Positions 15,397-24,619 of a stretch of DNA of 50,621 nucleotides are shown here, one piece after another. The position numbers were made by a program, and so were the translations under genes. The stretch is from Jingweiarchaeum tengchongense (GTDB lineage: Archaea; Nanobdellota; Nanobdellia; Jingweiarchaeales; Jingweiarchaeaceae): contig JAVZDD010000007.1 of the NCBI GenBank assembly GCA_038874075.1, positions 1 to 50,621 of the forward strand, read 5' to 3'. Position 1 is the stretch's first letter. Every line of letters begins with the position of its first letter. Under the pieces are notes generated by a model. The model was not told where the DNA came from and did no database searches. It saw only the letters and a program-made list of their open reading frames with translations.

Positions 15397-17160
15397 ATGC
15401 GGATCGCTGTGGTGAGGAAGGATCGATGTAAGGGTGGAATAGATTGTGATTACTTATGTAGAAAATTCTGCCCAAAAGTTAGAGCAAAGCAAGATGCAAT
15501 AAAGATTGGTGAGGATAATAAACCAATTATTGATGAAAATCTTTGCATTGGATGTGGTATATGTATAAAGAAATGCGCTTTCAATGCGATTTCAATTGTA
15601 AATATTCCGGAGAAAATAGAAAGTAAAGTAATCCATCGATATGGTAAAAATGGATTTGTATTGTGTAGATTCGCAATACCTAGATTCGGGAAAATAATTG
15701 GTATTCTTGGAAGAAATGGAATTGGTAAGACAACAACACTCAACATCCTTTCTGGAAAACTTAAGCCAAACTTTGGAAACATAGAAGCAAAAATAGAGGA
15801 AAGAGACATAATAAACTTTTTTAGAGGAACGGAAACCCAGAAGTACTTTAAAGACTTATTTGAAGGTAAGATAAGGGTCTCTGTTAAACCACAGCACATC
15901 GATGTCTTATCAACATTCAAGGGGAGTGTAGTTAATTTCCTAGAAAATTTTGGTTCGCATGAAAGAATGATGGAACTTGCAAATTTGCTAGGAATTCAAG
16001 ACATTTTGGATAGAAGAGTGCAAAATTTATCTGGTGGAGAATTACAGAGGGTCGCAATCGCGGCTTGCTTACTAAGGGATGCAAACGTTTTTTTCATTGA
16101 TGAACCATCTAGTTATCTTGACATAAAACAACGTTTGAATGTATGTAAAATAATAAGAAAAAAGTCAAATGAGAATAATTGTATATTCGTAGTTGAGCAT
16201 GACTTAATTGCGCTGGATTACATGTGTGATTTCATTCACATTATGTTTGGTGAAGAAGGTGTTTATGGAATCATGTCTAATCTTCTTGGGAGTAGAGAAG
16301 GAATAAACAGTTTTATTAACGGTTATCTTAGAGATGAAAACATAAAATTCAGAGAGTATCAAATAAAATTTGAAACGAAGCTGCCAACAAGAGCAATAGA
16401 TAGTGCCATATCATTGGAATGGCCCAGATTAGAAAAAAATTTAGGTACCTTCAAACTCGTTGTGAATCCTGGAAGAATATCTGTAAATGAAGTGATAGGG
16501 ATCATTGGGGAAAATGCAATTGGTAAGACAACATTTGCAAAAATTATAGCAGGTGAACTTAATCCTGATAATTGTAAATTGGATTTAAACATCAAAATTT
16601 CTTACAAACCACAGTACATCGAAATAGAAAGCAGAGAAAGTGTAAGGGAAGTTTTATCAAAAATAAATAAAAATTTTATGAGCGAAGAATATAGAAATTT
16701 TTACATATCACTTGGTGTTCATCACTTATTTGATAAAAGAATAAATGAACTGTCTGGTGGGGAACTGCAAAGTGTTGCAATTGTAAGTTGTCTGCTTAGG
16801 GAAGCAGATCTTTACCTCCTTGATGAACCATCAGCACATCTAGATGTTGAACAAAGAATTACGATTGCAAAAATAATTAGGGACTTTGCAAAAATGAAGA
16901 AAAAAAATGTATTCGTGATTGACCATGATTTGCTATTCATTGATTACTTAAGTGATAAATTACTCGTGTTTACTGGCACACCTTCTAAACAAGGGATTTG
17001 TAGTGGCCCTTATGAGATGAGGGAAGGAATGAACATGTTCTTAAAAGAGATTGGGATCACATTCAGGAGGGATGACGTTACGAATAGACCTAGACCAAAC
17101 AAATTAGATTCTGTCAAAGATAGGGAACAGAAAGAAATTGGAGAGTATTATTATGACTAA
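15397..17160 (+). CDS. abce1: ABCE1/RLI ribosome-recycling ATPase
   Basis: A 587-residue soluble twin-ATPase. The N-terminal iron-sulphur domain has an RCKGGIDCDYLCRKFCP motif and a classic ferredoxin motif CIGCGICIKKCAF. The first nucleotide-binding domain has GRNGIGKTTT, signature LSGGELQRVAIA and Walker B VFFIDEPSSYLD; the second has GENAIGKTTF, LSGGELQSVAIV and LYLLDEPSAHLD. ABCE1 splits post-termination 70S ribosomes after aRF1 action and is essential. ATG at 15397 (MRIAVVRKD) is the conserved family start; the open frame upstream to 15346 is not part of the protein. Confidence 0.97.
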   Translation: MRIAVVRKDRCKGGIDCDYLCRKFCPKVRAKQDAIKIGEDNKPIIDENLCIGCGICIKKCAFNAISIVNIPEKIESKVIHRYGKNGFVLCRFAIPRFGKIIGILGRNGIGKTTTLNILSGKLKPNFGNIEAKIEERDIINFFRGTETQKYFKDLFEGKIRVSVKPQHIDVLSTFKGSVVNFLENFGSHERMMELANLLGIQDILDRRVQNLSGGELQRVAIAACLLRDANVFFIDEPSSYLDIKQRLNVCKIIRKKSNENNCIFVVEHDLIALDYMCDFIHIMFGEEGVYGIMSNLLGSREGINSFINGYLRDENIKFREYQIKFETKLPTRAIDSAISLEWPRLEKNLGTFKLVVNPGRISVNEVIGIIGENAIGKTTFAKIIAGELNPDNCKLDLNIKISYKPQYIEIESRESVREVLSKINKNFMSEEYRNFYISLGVHHLFDKRINELSGGELQSVAIVSCLLREADLYLLDEPSAHLDVEQRITIAKIIRDFAKMKKKNVFVIDHDLLFIDYLSDKLLVFTGTPSKQGICSGPYEMREGMNMFLKEIGITFRRDDVTNRPRPNKLDSVKDREQKEIGEYYYD

Positions 17161-17163
17161 ATA

Positions 17164-18000
17164 TCACACAAGCATTGCTATTCTTATTATATCTCTTACT
17201 GCAGGTGCCATACCAAGAATATAGATGCAAACCCTTAGAAAATCGGAAAGTTGCTTATCTTCTGAATGCTTCTGTATCAAGTAGATTATTGGTAAAACAA
17301 TAAAAATTTTTAATAAATACATTACCGAAGCGCTTCCAAAGAAAAGCGAAATAAAAAAGTTCGGTACTACATGCTGTTCTATGTATCCATATGTTGGAAA
17401 AAAATCTAAGCTCACAAATGTGGCTGTTGCATCAGCAATGTGCGCTGCAAACGGTATGAAATTCATTTTATCTTGGAGAAATTTTAATAAATTTGTTGAA
17501 TTGGCTAAAAATCTGAATGTAAGTAAAAATGCAAATAGAAAGCTAAAGAAATAAAGGAATGCGATCGAATTTACGATCTTGATGTATGGTAATAATGGAA
17601 GTAGAAAAAAAATCCCAACAACAAGAATGAATTTATGAAGTTTAATTTTCTCTTTCTTTTCAAGAAACAATCCAACTAATATTGTTATAATTACAGGTAA
17701 GAATGTTAGTATGTAAATTCCAGGTGTGATGAACCAAAATGAAAATGGGAGTATTTTGGCATCCTCAAGTACTCTCAAAATTGAACCAAAAAAAATGAAT
17801 GGTGTAATACCTAGCATAAAATTCGCATCAAATTCAATTTTAACCTTGTATTTCTTACTCATCCAATAAAAAAATGAATTTAATAGATATATTGCGATGA
17901 TTAGGATAACACCATAAACAATTGTGTTCACGGGATTATAACCCTCATTTTCTATTATTGGTTTTATAAAAAATTCATGTAAGAAATTGCTTAGATTCAT
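17164..18000 (-). CDS. DUF63 family membrane protein
   Basis: A 278-residue polytopic membrane protein with about seven or eight hydrophobic segments. It carries the DUF63 landmarks: an N-terminal YNPVNTIVYG motif, a GITPFIFFGSILRVLEDA segment, HIADATATFVSLDFF, a YGYIEQHVVP motif and a GMAPAVRDIIRI ending. DUF63 is almost restricted to archaea and its function is unknown; charged motifs buried in the membrane suggest an enzyme or transporter. ATG at 18000 is preferred because a GTGAGA ribosome-binding site lies correctly before it; GTG at 18012 is also possible. Follows the 105-aa coiled-coil gene by one base. Confidence 0.88.
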   Translation of the reverse strand: MNLSNFLHEFFIKPIIENEGYNPVNTIVYGVILIIAIYLLNSFFYWMSKKYKVKIEFDANFMLGITPFIFFGSILRVLEDAKILPFSFWFITPGIYILTFLPVIITILVGLFLEKKEKIKLHKFILVVGIFFLLPLLPYIKIVNSIAFLYFFSFLFAFLLTFRFLANSTNLLKFLQDKMNFIPFAAHIADATATFVSLDFFPTYGYIEQHVVPNFFISLFFGSASVMYLLKIFIVLPIIYLIQKHSEDKQLSDFLRVCIYILGMAPAVRDIIRIAMLV

Positions 18001-18001
18001 T

Positions 18002-18319
18002 TTATCTCTCACTAATCATGTGTTCCAAAAATGTCAAGCGTTGATCTATCCTTTCAACAATCACTTTAATTGACTCAATTTTTGTTGAGAGTAATTCAAG
18101 TTGGCTTTTTATTAGTTCAGTATCACTCTTCGTTTGTGTTAATGGTGCTTGTGTACTCATACCTAACTGCAACTCTGGTGGCAATCCTGGTGATTGAATT
18201 GGTGGTGTTGGTACAGCAGGTTCGGCATATTCTGGAAAGGCTCCAATATCTCCACTGTAATCTTCTTCCTTCTTCCTCAACAATGGAATCTTGTTTCTTA
18301 TACTATCAACAACACCCAT
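18002..18319 (-). CDS. Small coiled-coil protein with proline-rich linker, 105 aa
   Basis: Three parts are visible: a basic N-terminal helix (VDSIRNKIPLLRKKEED), a proline-rich linker (residues about 30-60, with TPPIQSPGLPPE), and a C-terminal heptad-patterned helix (LIKSQLELLSTKIESIKVIVERIDQRLTFLE) likely to form a coiled coil. The architecture recalls small FlaC/E-like accessory proteins, but there are no archaellum genes in the window, so I do not call it one. The start has a perfect AGGTGATAAAATG context. Divergent from the 442-aa coiled-coil gene. Confidence 0.7.
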   Translation of the reverse strand: MGVVDSIRNKIPLLRKKEEDYSGDIGAFPEYAEPAVPTPPIQSPGLPPELQLGMSTQAPLTQTKSDTELIKSQLELLSTKIESIKVIVERIDQRLTFLEHMISER

Positions 18320-18407
18320 TTTATCACCTTCTATTTTTTAACTATTCAAAATTTTTTTAAACTTATAAAACCTTACATTCACTATAAAGGTGCACAAGAG
18401 GTACAAA

Positions 18408-19736
18408 ATGGTAAAAAGAGTATATTACCTACAAATACCTGGTTTACCTACACATTGGAGAAAAAAGAAAGTAATATTTGAAGACGGAAAAGCACTTATT
18501 CAGAAATGGGAGTTAATATACGATTCTGGTGATGCACTTGAACCGTTCTATTATACCGCTACTGATTTACTTAGGGCTGCAGGTGTGAAGTTGGTCAAGC
18601 TCGTTGATTACTATGCATTCTCTGAAAGGAGTCAAGAGTGGGGACAAATGGAAATGAAAAAATACTATCAGACACAGAATGCAATGGCATTATTAAAATC
18701 AATCCAAGATATGTATCGCTCTTTAATTGGAATGGAAAAGGACTTACAAAGGGTGAATGAATGTTTGGATTACTATAAAGAAAAGAAGGGACAACCACCT
18801 GATCTTGTATTAAAAGGTATATGGGTTGACTTCATTGATTCTAGACTTGGAGCCGGTAGTATACAAGTAATGTCACAACAAACACAATTTTTTCCATTGA
18901 GAGATTGGTTTTTTGTTGCGCAAGATGTAAAAGATGTGGATAAACTTGAAACAAACGAGAGAATAAAAAACATATTAAAAAGAAAACTTACGGAATATGA
19001 GGCTTGGAAAAAGTATTGGAAGGACAGTTTGGAAAAGATGAAGAAGGTACTCGAGGAGCGCATCAATGCACAGCAAAAATCAATTGAATTGTATAAAGAT
19101 TGGGCAAAGCCACTCATAAGAAATGTAACAGAATTGGAGCAAGCACTTAAAGGAAACAATTTTCTTAGGTGGATAAGCCCTGACATAATTAAAATCGGAG
19201 AAACGGTGTACTCATATGTGAAACTAATTGGATATCGAGATGTTTTCGAAAATGAGGATAATAGGTATCTATTTAGAGACTATGTTCCTTGCGTTGAAAT
19301 TGATTTTGTATTGCGTGGTAGCTCACCTCGAGGTGCAATGAAAACAACGATGACGGTAAAAGCAATGATATATGAAGCGGATGAACTAAAAAGAATAATT
19401 GAAGAAGCAAAGAAAGATAAGATGGAAGAATGGTTCAAGAATTTGTATTTAAGTGCTGGTGGTGAGGAAAAAGAAAAGGTAAAAAAGAAAGAAGAGAAGA
19501 AAAAGGAAAAAAGTGAAATACAAACATTCTTTGAAACACTTAGTGGTAAGGAATGGATGGGAATGAGAAATGCTTGGGTTCAATGTCTGGAGGATGCGTG
19601 GTTAGCATATGATGTAACAAAGAAGGTATTAAAAATTGAATCTTGGCCTTATAAATATCCTGTACCTTTTGATTCCTTTGGTACAATATTACCGACAATA
19701 AGGAGAAAGAAGAAGGCACCCTGGACAACACAATAA
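18408..19736 (+). CDS. Large coiled-coil-containing protein of unknown function
   Basis: About 442 residues from the ATG at 18408, which has a GAGGTA ribosome-binding site; a GTG at 18390 is in frame but weaker. The N-terminal 90 residues look globular (KRVYYLQIPGLPTHWRKKK). Residues about 85-260 are helical with long heptad stretches, and a Lys/Glu-only run (KEKVKKKEEKKKEK) near residue 360 separates a C-terminal domain that ends in a basic, proline-containing tail. No enzymatic motif or membrane segment is visible. It begins a rightward series of unknown genes and may be a structural or scaffold protein (inference). Confidence 0.72.
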   Translation: MVKRVYYLQIPGLPTHWRKKKVIFEDGKALIQKWELIYDSGDALEPFYYTATDLLRAAGVKLVKLVDYYAFSERSQEWGQMEMKKYYQTQNAMALLKSIQDMYRSLIGMEKDLQRVNECLDYYKEKKGQPPDLVLKGIWVDFIDSRLGAGSIQVMSQQTQFFPLRDWFFVAQDVKDVDKLETNERIKNILKRKLTEYEAWKKYWKDSLEKMKKVLEERINAQQKSIELYKDWAKPLIRNVTELEQALKGNNFLRWISPDIIKIGETVYSYVKLIGYRDVFENEDNRYLFRDYVPCVEIDFVLRGSSPRGAMKTTMTVKAMIYEADELKRIIEEAKKDKMEEWFKNLYLSAGGEEKEKVKKKEEKKKEKSEIQTFFETLSGKEWMGMRNAWVQCLEDAWLAYDVTKKVLKIESWPYKYPVPFDSFGTILPTIRRKKKAPWTTQ

Positions 19737-19786
19737 TCTTCATCTAATTGTAAGGATTTTAAATTTGAGAAATTTACGGTGTCTTG

Positions 19787-20365
19787 ATGAAAAATGAAAA
19801 TGACATTCTTAAAAATTTGATTGAAGATCTGAAAAAAATGAAGAGTCTAAAAGAGAAAATTTCCTTTCTTGAAGAGAAACTCAAGGAAGTTAAAAACAAA
19901 TCAATAAAGGAAAGAATTTTCATGCTGATTCAATTATTAAAAAGTGGTAGAGGGATACCAACATCCCAGGAATTACCAACGGGTGGAATACTAACAGTAG
20001 AAGAATCAAGCGAAAGGTTGGAGGATTTGGTCATCGAAGAGGAGAGAGGGCCAGTGGTTGTAAGTGCTGAACCACTAAAAACAAATGAACCAAAAATCCA
20101 AGGATATTTAAATAGAGGGGAAATTAAGGCAGACTACATTCCTGGAATGAGGGAAACAGAAGAATTACAAGTCGGCGGATATCTGAGGATTGAAGAAGAG
20201 AGCAGAGGAGAAAGTAATGTTGGTGGTGAAATACTGTCCAACAATTTTAGAGAACTTCAACCTAAAATTGACCTGAAAACAGGTGTGGATGAAATACAAA
20301 ATCAAATAAAGAGAGAATTAATAAAGAAATATAAACCTAGATTAAAAATAGAAGAGGAAGATTAA
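19787..20365 (+). CDS. Coiled-coil protein with acidic low-complexity middle, 192 aa
   Basis: The first 50 residues are a strong coiled coil (LKKMKSLKEKISFLEEKLKE). The middle is unusual: loosely repeated units such as PTGGILTVEESSERLE, IQGYLNRGEIKADY and VGGYLRIEEESRGES, suggesting a short degenerate repeat with a GxL..EE pattern. The C-terminus is a charged helix. ATG at 19787 is preferred with GGTG four bases upstream; TTG at 19784 is in frame. It ends one base before the next gene, so the two are coupled. Family unknown. Confidence 0.65.
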   Translation: MKNENDILKNLIEDLKKMKSLKEKISFLEEKLKEVKNKSIKERIFMLIQLLKSGRGIPTSQELPTGGILTVEESSERLEDLVIEEERGPVVVSAEPLKTNEPKIQGYLNRGEIKADYIPGMRETEELQVGGYLRIEEESRGESNVGGEILSNNFRELQPKIDLKTGVDEIQNQIKRELIKKYKPRLKIEEED

Positions 20366-20366
20366 G

Positions 20367-21977
20367 ATGGCATATTCCCAAGATAACAAGGGAGTACATG
20401 GTTACTTTTCTAAGTATTGGTTTGGTGTAGCAGCACCTATCACAGTAGCGGAGCATAAGGCAGTAGATTACTCAATAAGATGGGGTGCAAAACAAATAGA
20501 GCTCGGAAATTTTCCAACAAAAGTGGGCGACACTGGGAGACAAGTTCTAAAGGAGCTCGCAAAGGTAAACAAGCTCGAATACACGTATCATTTTCCATTT
20601 GCTCCTGAATATTACACGGACTTATCAATTCCTGAACCTGAGCAGCAAAGAAGAGTAAGAGAAACACTCGAAGAGTCTTATAAATACATGAAAGATGTTG
20701 GGGCAAAGGTAATGGTCGTACATCCAACTACCTTACCAAGAGATGAAGTTGATAGATTTCTTGCATGGGATGAAGCAGAAAGAACATTTGTTCCGATTAA
20801 AATAAGAAAAGAAGTCTTTGATGAGGTAATGGCAGATTTTAGAAATAAAGGAATGGACATTCCACAAGTTAAATCGGTTGTTGACTTACCTGTTGACATT
20901 AGAAATAAAGTGATAGAAGAGGCAAGAAAAAGAAGTTTTGAAGAGCAAGAGAAATTAATAAAAAGTGAGATTCTAACGAGCATTTCATTCCATCGACATT
21001 GGTATGAATACTACCAAGAACAAGCAAAGGCATATCAGGATTTGGCTGAAAAAGCTAGAATGTTGAGAACACAATCTGGAAAATTGAATGATGAAATAAT
21101 AAAAGATATTGCCAGACAAGTAGGTATACCTATTTACGTAACAAAAGAAGACATTGAGAAAGATATCTCGCTCCAAGAAAAATTGAAAAGGGTAGAGGAG
21201 GAAGCGAGGAGAAAAGCAGAAGAAGTCAGATTCAAATTTGTTGAGCCAGAGAAACTTAGAGTGGAGGCTTATGAGAAGAGATATAAAAGATTCCTGCCTC
21301 CAGAGGTTGGTGGAAAGGGAGAAAATGTCCTAAATGATGCAAAACAAAAGATGGTAGAGTCAGTTGTTCAAAATCTTTTACCCTATGCTGAAAGGGCATG
21401 TAGGGACGGAATAAAGATTGCAATTGAAAACCTACCTTCACAAATGGCTTTTTCAACACCAGAAGAAATAGCAGCTGTGGTTAATAGATTACACAGTGAA
21501 CTAAGAAAAAGAGGAATAAGTAATCCTGAAGAATACATAGGTGCGACATTTGATATGGGACATGCAAATACAATGAGAGGTATTCTTGGTTATGGTCCTG
21601 ATAGGTTTTTGGAAGAATTGAGAAAAAGAGGTGTGCCTATAAAAGAAGTCCATGCTGCATATGAGCGATTACTCGGAGAACATTTGCCTGTGGGTGAAGA
21701 ACCAGGTAAAGGCATAGAAATGTGGGAAAAAATAAAAGCTGCACTTGAGAAAGCTGGTTTCAAAGGACCTATTACAATGGAAAGTGGTGAGATGGGTGGG
21801 ATTGGGTACTACATAAGCTTACAAAAAGCATTCCCTAGCTACTTTTCACAATATGGAATTCCATTTGTTGGTGATATAACAGGTAGAGCTAATATTTATG
21901 CCACGGTATATGATCCAATTCATATTGATAAAAGAGAGCATTACTTTACAGAGAGTTTTATTGGTTCGCCGTTGTGA
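20367..21977 (+). CDS. TIM-barrel protein of the sugar-phosphate isomerase/endonuclease IV fold with a large helical insert
   Basis: A 536-residue protein. The barrel elements occur in two halves: residues 20-125 (RWGAKQIELGN, EYTYHFPF, GAKVMVVHPTT) and 325-480 (GIKIAIENLPS, GATFDMGHANT, IKEVHAAYERLLGEHLPVG, PITMESGEMGG). Likely metal ligands are H119, E354, D397, H399, H429 and E472, the set used by xylose-isomerase-like and endonuclease IV-like enzymes. The 200 residues between the halves form a charged, largely coiled-coil insert not found in ordinary members. Substrate unknown: sugar phosphate isomerisation or AP-site cleavage are the family options. It lies between coiled-coil genes and a nucleotidyltransferase-HEPN gene nine bases downstream. 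Confidence 0.75.
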   Translation: MAYSQDNKGVHGYFSKYWFGVAAPITVAEHKAVDYSIRWGAKQIELGNFPTKVGDTGRQVLKELAKVNKLEYTYHFPFAPEYYTDLSIPEPEQQRRVRETLEESYKYMKDVGAKVMVVHPTTLPRDEVDRFLAWDEAERTFVPIKIRKEVFDEVMADFRNKGMDIPQVKSVVDLPVDIRNKVIEEARKRSFEEQEKLIKSEILTSISFHRHWYEYYQEQAKAYQDLAEKARMLRTQSGKLNDEIIKDIARQVGIPIYVTKEDIEKDISLQEKLKRVEEEARRKAEEVRFKFVEPEKLRVEAYEKRYKRFLPPEVGGKGENVLNDAKQKMVESVVQNLLPYAERACRDGIKIAIENLPSQMAFSTPEEIAAVVNRLHSELRKRGISNPEEYIGATFDMGHANTMRGILGYGPDRFLEELRKRGVPIKEVHAAYERLLGEHLPVGEEPGKGIEMWEKIKAALEKAGFKGPITMESGEMGGIGYYISLQKAFPSYFSQYGIPFVGDITGRANIYATVYDPIHIDKREHYFTESFIGSPL

Positions 21978-21986
21978 GGTGGTCTT

Positions 21987-22838
21987 ATGAAGGAAAAAAT
22001 TGAGAGTCTGGCTGACATTAAGAGAAGGATTGGTGGAAAAAAAGAATTGAGTGAAAAAGATCTCGAAGTTAAAAAGGAAGAACTTGAACTGATAAACAAC
22101 TTTTGCTCCAAATTGGTAGAGAATTTTGGTGGTTACATTCATGCAGTCATTGTCTTTGGTTCATTTGCAACTGAAGAAATGAAAGAAAAGAGTGACATTG
22201 ATGTACTTGTACTTGTTGATGATCTACTTGTCCCAGCAACGAGCGATGTAGTTGGTGCGTTTAGGGTTGGATTAGCAAAAATACTCGCAGAATTGAATGC
22301 AGTGGATAAACTTCACGTGAATACACTCGGAATAAAAGAATTTTGGGATGGTGTGAGAAATGCTGATCCAGTGATTGTAGATACATTGAGAAAAGGTTTT
22401 GCAGTTGTGGATACCGGATTCTTTGATCCGCTAAAAAGATTGTTAATTGAGGGTAGGATAAGGCCGACGCAGGAAAGTATTGAAGCGCACATAAAAAGAG
22501 CAAAGGCAATGATATTCGCTTCAAAGCAGCATCTATTTTTAAGCATTGACGACTTATATTGGGCAACGATTGATAGTGCGCATGCAGCTTTAATGGCAAA
22601 TGGTATTTTACCTCCTTCACCGGGTGATGTTCCTAATGTTTTAGAGAGGGAATTTTTAAAAAAGAAGAAGGTTACAAAAGAAGACGTGGATTTCGTAAAG
22701 GATATCTATAATACAATGAAAAAGATCACAAAGGGTGAAAAGAAAGAAATCAGTGCTGCAGAAATAGAGAGAATGATAAAAAGAACTAAAAAATTCGTTG
22801 ATAAGATGGAGAAGCTCATCAAGCAAAAACAAAATTAA
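21987..22838 (+). CDS. Nucleotidyltransferase-HEPN fusion protein, copy 1
   Basis: A 283-residue protein. Residues 54-80 carry the nucleotidyltransferase signature: VIVFGSFATEE then KSDIDVLVLVDD, with G58-S59 and the metal ligands D70 and D72. The strand where a third carboxylate is expected (DKLHVNTLGI) has none that I can see. Residues about 145-240 are helical (IDSAHAALMANGILPPSPGDV) and resemble a HEPN domain, but the RNase RxxxxH motif is not evident. MNT and HEPN proteins usually form toxin-antitoxin pairs from separate genes; here they are fused. Preceded by a GAGGTGG ribosome-binding site. A paralogue follows at 23584. Confidence 0.75.
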   Translation: MKEKIESLADIKRRIGGKKELSEKDLEVKKEELELINNFCSKLVENFGGYIHAVIVFGSFATEEMKEKSDIDVLVLVDDLLVPATSDVVGAFRVGLAKILAELNAVDKLHVNTLGIKEFWDGVRNADPVIVDTLRKGFAVVDTGFFDPLKRLLIEGRIRPTQESIEAHIKRAKAMIFASKQHLFLSIDDLYWATIDSAHAALMANGILPPSPGDVPNVLEREFLKKKKVTKEDVDFVKDIYNTMKKITKGEKKEISAAEIERMIKRTKKFVDKMEKLIKQKQN

Positions 22839-22863
22839 ATCAATTAAAAAATAAAATCAAGCT

Positions 22864-23433
22864 TTAGCCCTTTATTCCGTATTTTGCCTTCACTGCATTG
22901 TACAAGTTCTGTATGTATGCACCGTAAGATTGACCTATCGCGTTTTGATTTAATCCAGCATATGCGCCAATGAAACCCAATATGTTACCTGAAACTTGAT
23001 CTACCATGTTTCCTGCTCCTGAAATCACAGCTGCTTTTTCTCCCTTGTCCTTTGCTTTTCCTAGTGCTTCGCCAATCTTTGCTTCAAGTTCTGATAATGT
23101 TCTGTTTATTCCACTTAATGTTCTTCCAGCAAATTCTGAACTTACGATTGCCCTTAAACTGCCGCTTACCTCAGCCATGTTCTCTGGAAGATTGGCAACC
23201 TGATACAATCTTGCTGTTCTTACAATTTCATCGTCACTTTTGAATGCCCTGTTCAATACTTGATTTAGCATATCCTGTGCAATGTCTGGATCTGAATGTA
23301 ATAGCACACCTGGCTTCGCTAGTACCTTCAATATGTTAATCTGTGCTGCTCTTATGTTTGAACCGAATGCTGCGTCTTTGGCAAATTGGAATCTCCCTAA
23401 TCTTTCCTCCAAACTTGGTTCTGGTGTTGCCAT
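22864..23433 (-). CDS. Ala-rich helical protein of unknown function, 189 aa
   Basis: Rich in Ala, Gly, Asn and Gln and comparatively poor in Lys, unlike its neighbours. It looks all-helical, with no membrane segment or cysteine. The C-terminal half has runs such as GAGNMVDQVSGNILGFIGAYAG. The start is ATG preceded by GGTGATAAAAT, the local consensus. It sits on the opposite strand between the two nucleotidyltransferase-HEPN genes, with a 150-base divergent promoter region shared with copy 2. I do not recognise the family; a structural or assembly role is a guess from composition. Confidence 0.65.
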   Translation of the reverse strand: MATPEPSLEERLGRFQFAKDAAFGSNIRAAQINILKVLAKPGVLLHSDPDIAQDMLNQVLNRAFKSDDEIVRTARLYQVANLPENMAEVSGSLRAIVSSEFAGRTLSGINRTLSELEAKIGEALGKAKDKGEKAAVISGAGNMVDQVSGNILGFIGAYAGLNQNAIGQSYGAYIQNLYNAVKAKYGIKG

Positions 23434-23583
23434 ATTTTATCACCAATCAGTAATAACACTTCCCTATTTATATACTTTTCGGTAGTGAAAATTTTATAAA
23501 ACAAAGGTGAAAAATCATCTTTTTACCTAAAAATTTCCAACAACTATATAAATTAAGCATATTTAAATCTTATTGTGATTGTT

Positions 23584-24609
23584 ATGACTAGGAAGAAAAA
23601 AGAAGAAGAAAAAAAGGAAGAAACGAGTGAAGAGGTGGGTGAAGAGGGAGAAGAGGCACCCAAACCAAGCTTGGTTTCTGATTTTCTCGCTCAGAAGGAT
23701 GCAAGAGACGTGCAGACCTATACGCAAGCTGTTGTTCAAAAATTTGGCAAATACATAAAAAGTGTTGTTGTTTGGGGATCTCAAAAAACAGGAATTGGAA
23801 AGAAGAGGAGTAGTGATATAGATATCGCAATAATTGTGGACGACACTGATGTAAGAAGGATGACAAGACCAGAGCTAAAAGAAAAACTTTTTCAAAGACT
23901 TTGTGAAATGGGATTTCCAATTTCAAAAAAAATTCATCCCCAACCATATCTCCTCACTGAGTTTTGGGAATACATACGCGAGGGAAATCCTGTCCTTTAT
24001 AATGTTTTAAGAGATGGTATCGTTGTTTTTGATACTGGATTCTTCTTACCAATACAAATGTTAATGAAAGCTGGAAATATAACTCCAAGTAAGGAAGCGA
24101 TTGACAAGCATATCACAGTAGCAAATGAATTACTAAAATTGACAAAAGACACGATCACAACAAAACTCACATATGATCTGGAACAGGCTGTCGTTGCAAG
24201 TACTCAAGCTGTTTTAATGGAGCTTGGATACAGGCCACCCGCGCCAAGAGAAATTCCAAGTTTTGTTAAAGAGATTTTGGTTGATAAAGAAAAATTAGTT
24301 GATGAAGGATTTTATGAAATTGCGAGAGATGTGATAAAGTTATACAAAGATGTTGAACATAAGGAGAAAAAAGAGGTCAGCGGGGAGGAGATAGACAAGT
24401 ATTACAAATTAACTGAAGAATATGTAAAAAAGATGAGTGATATACTTGCTAACATTAGGAAAGAAAAAGGAGAAAAATGGTTATTTGAAGTATACGAAAA
24501 AGCTGAAAGGAAGGAAATAAAGAGGGATGGTATTATCACGTTAGAAAGAAAGGAAGATATCGACAAAAAGGCTGAGAAATTGATCAAAGAGGACTTGGGA
24601 CAAAGATGA
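23584..24609 (+). CDS. Nucleotidyltransferase-HEPN fusion protein, copy 2
   Basis: About 341 residues from ATG 23584 (GTG 23575 also in frame). It is a paralogue of the 21987 protein along its length: VVVWGSQKTG then SSDIDIAIIVDD gives the nucleotidyltransferase signature (G65-S66, D78, D80), followed by the shared FWEY..NPV, DGIVVFDTGFF and helical HEPN-like region (AVVASTQAVLMELGYRPPAPREI). It differs by a Lys/Glu-rich N-terminal tail of about 30 residues and a 55-residue helical C-terminal extension. The third carboxylate and an RxxxxH motif are again not seen. A TATA-like ATATTTAAAT lies upstream. Probably heads an operon with the next gene, ten bases downstream. Confidence 0.75.
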   Translation: MTRKKKEEEKKEETSEEVGEEGEEAPKPSLVSDFLAQKDARDVQTYTQAVVQKFGKYIKSVVVWGSQKTGIGKKRSSDIDIAIIVDDTDVRRMTRPELKEKLFQRLCEMGFPISKKIHPQPYLLTEFWEYIREGNPVLYNVLRDGIVVFDTGFFLPIQMLMKAGNITPSKEAIDKHITVANELLKLTKDTITTKLTYDLEQAVVASTQAVLMELGYRPPAPREIPSFVKEILVDKEKLVDEGFYEIARDVIKLYKDVEHKEKKEVSGEEIDKYYKLTEEYVKKMSDILANIRKEKGEKWLFEVYEKAERKEIKRDGIITLERKEDIDKKAEKLIKEDLGQR

Positions 24610-24619
24610 TGCTGGGATT

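Noticed and set aside
18361..18407. GTG start at 18390 for the 442-aa protein
   Set aside because: ATG 18408 has the better ribosome-binding site.
19984..19998. LPTGG in the 192-aa protein as a sortase-like signal
   Set aside because: It is internal, without a following membrane helix, and no sortase is seen.
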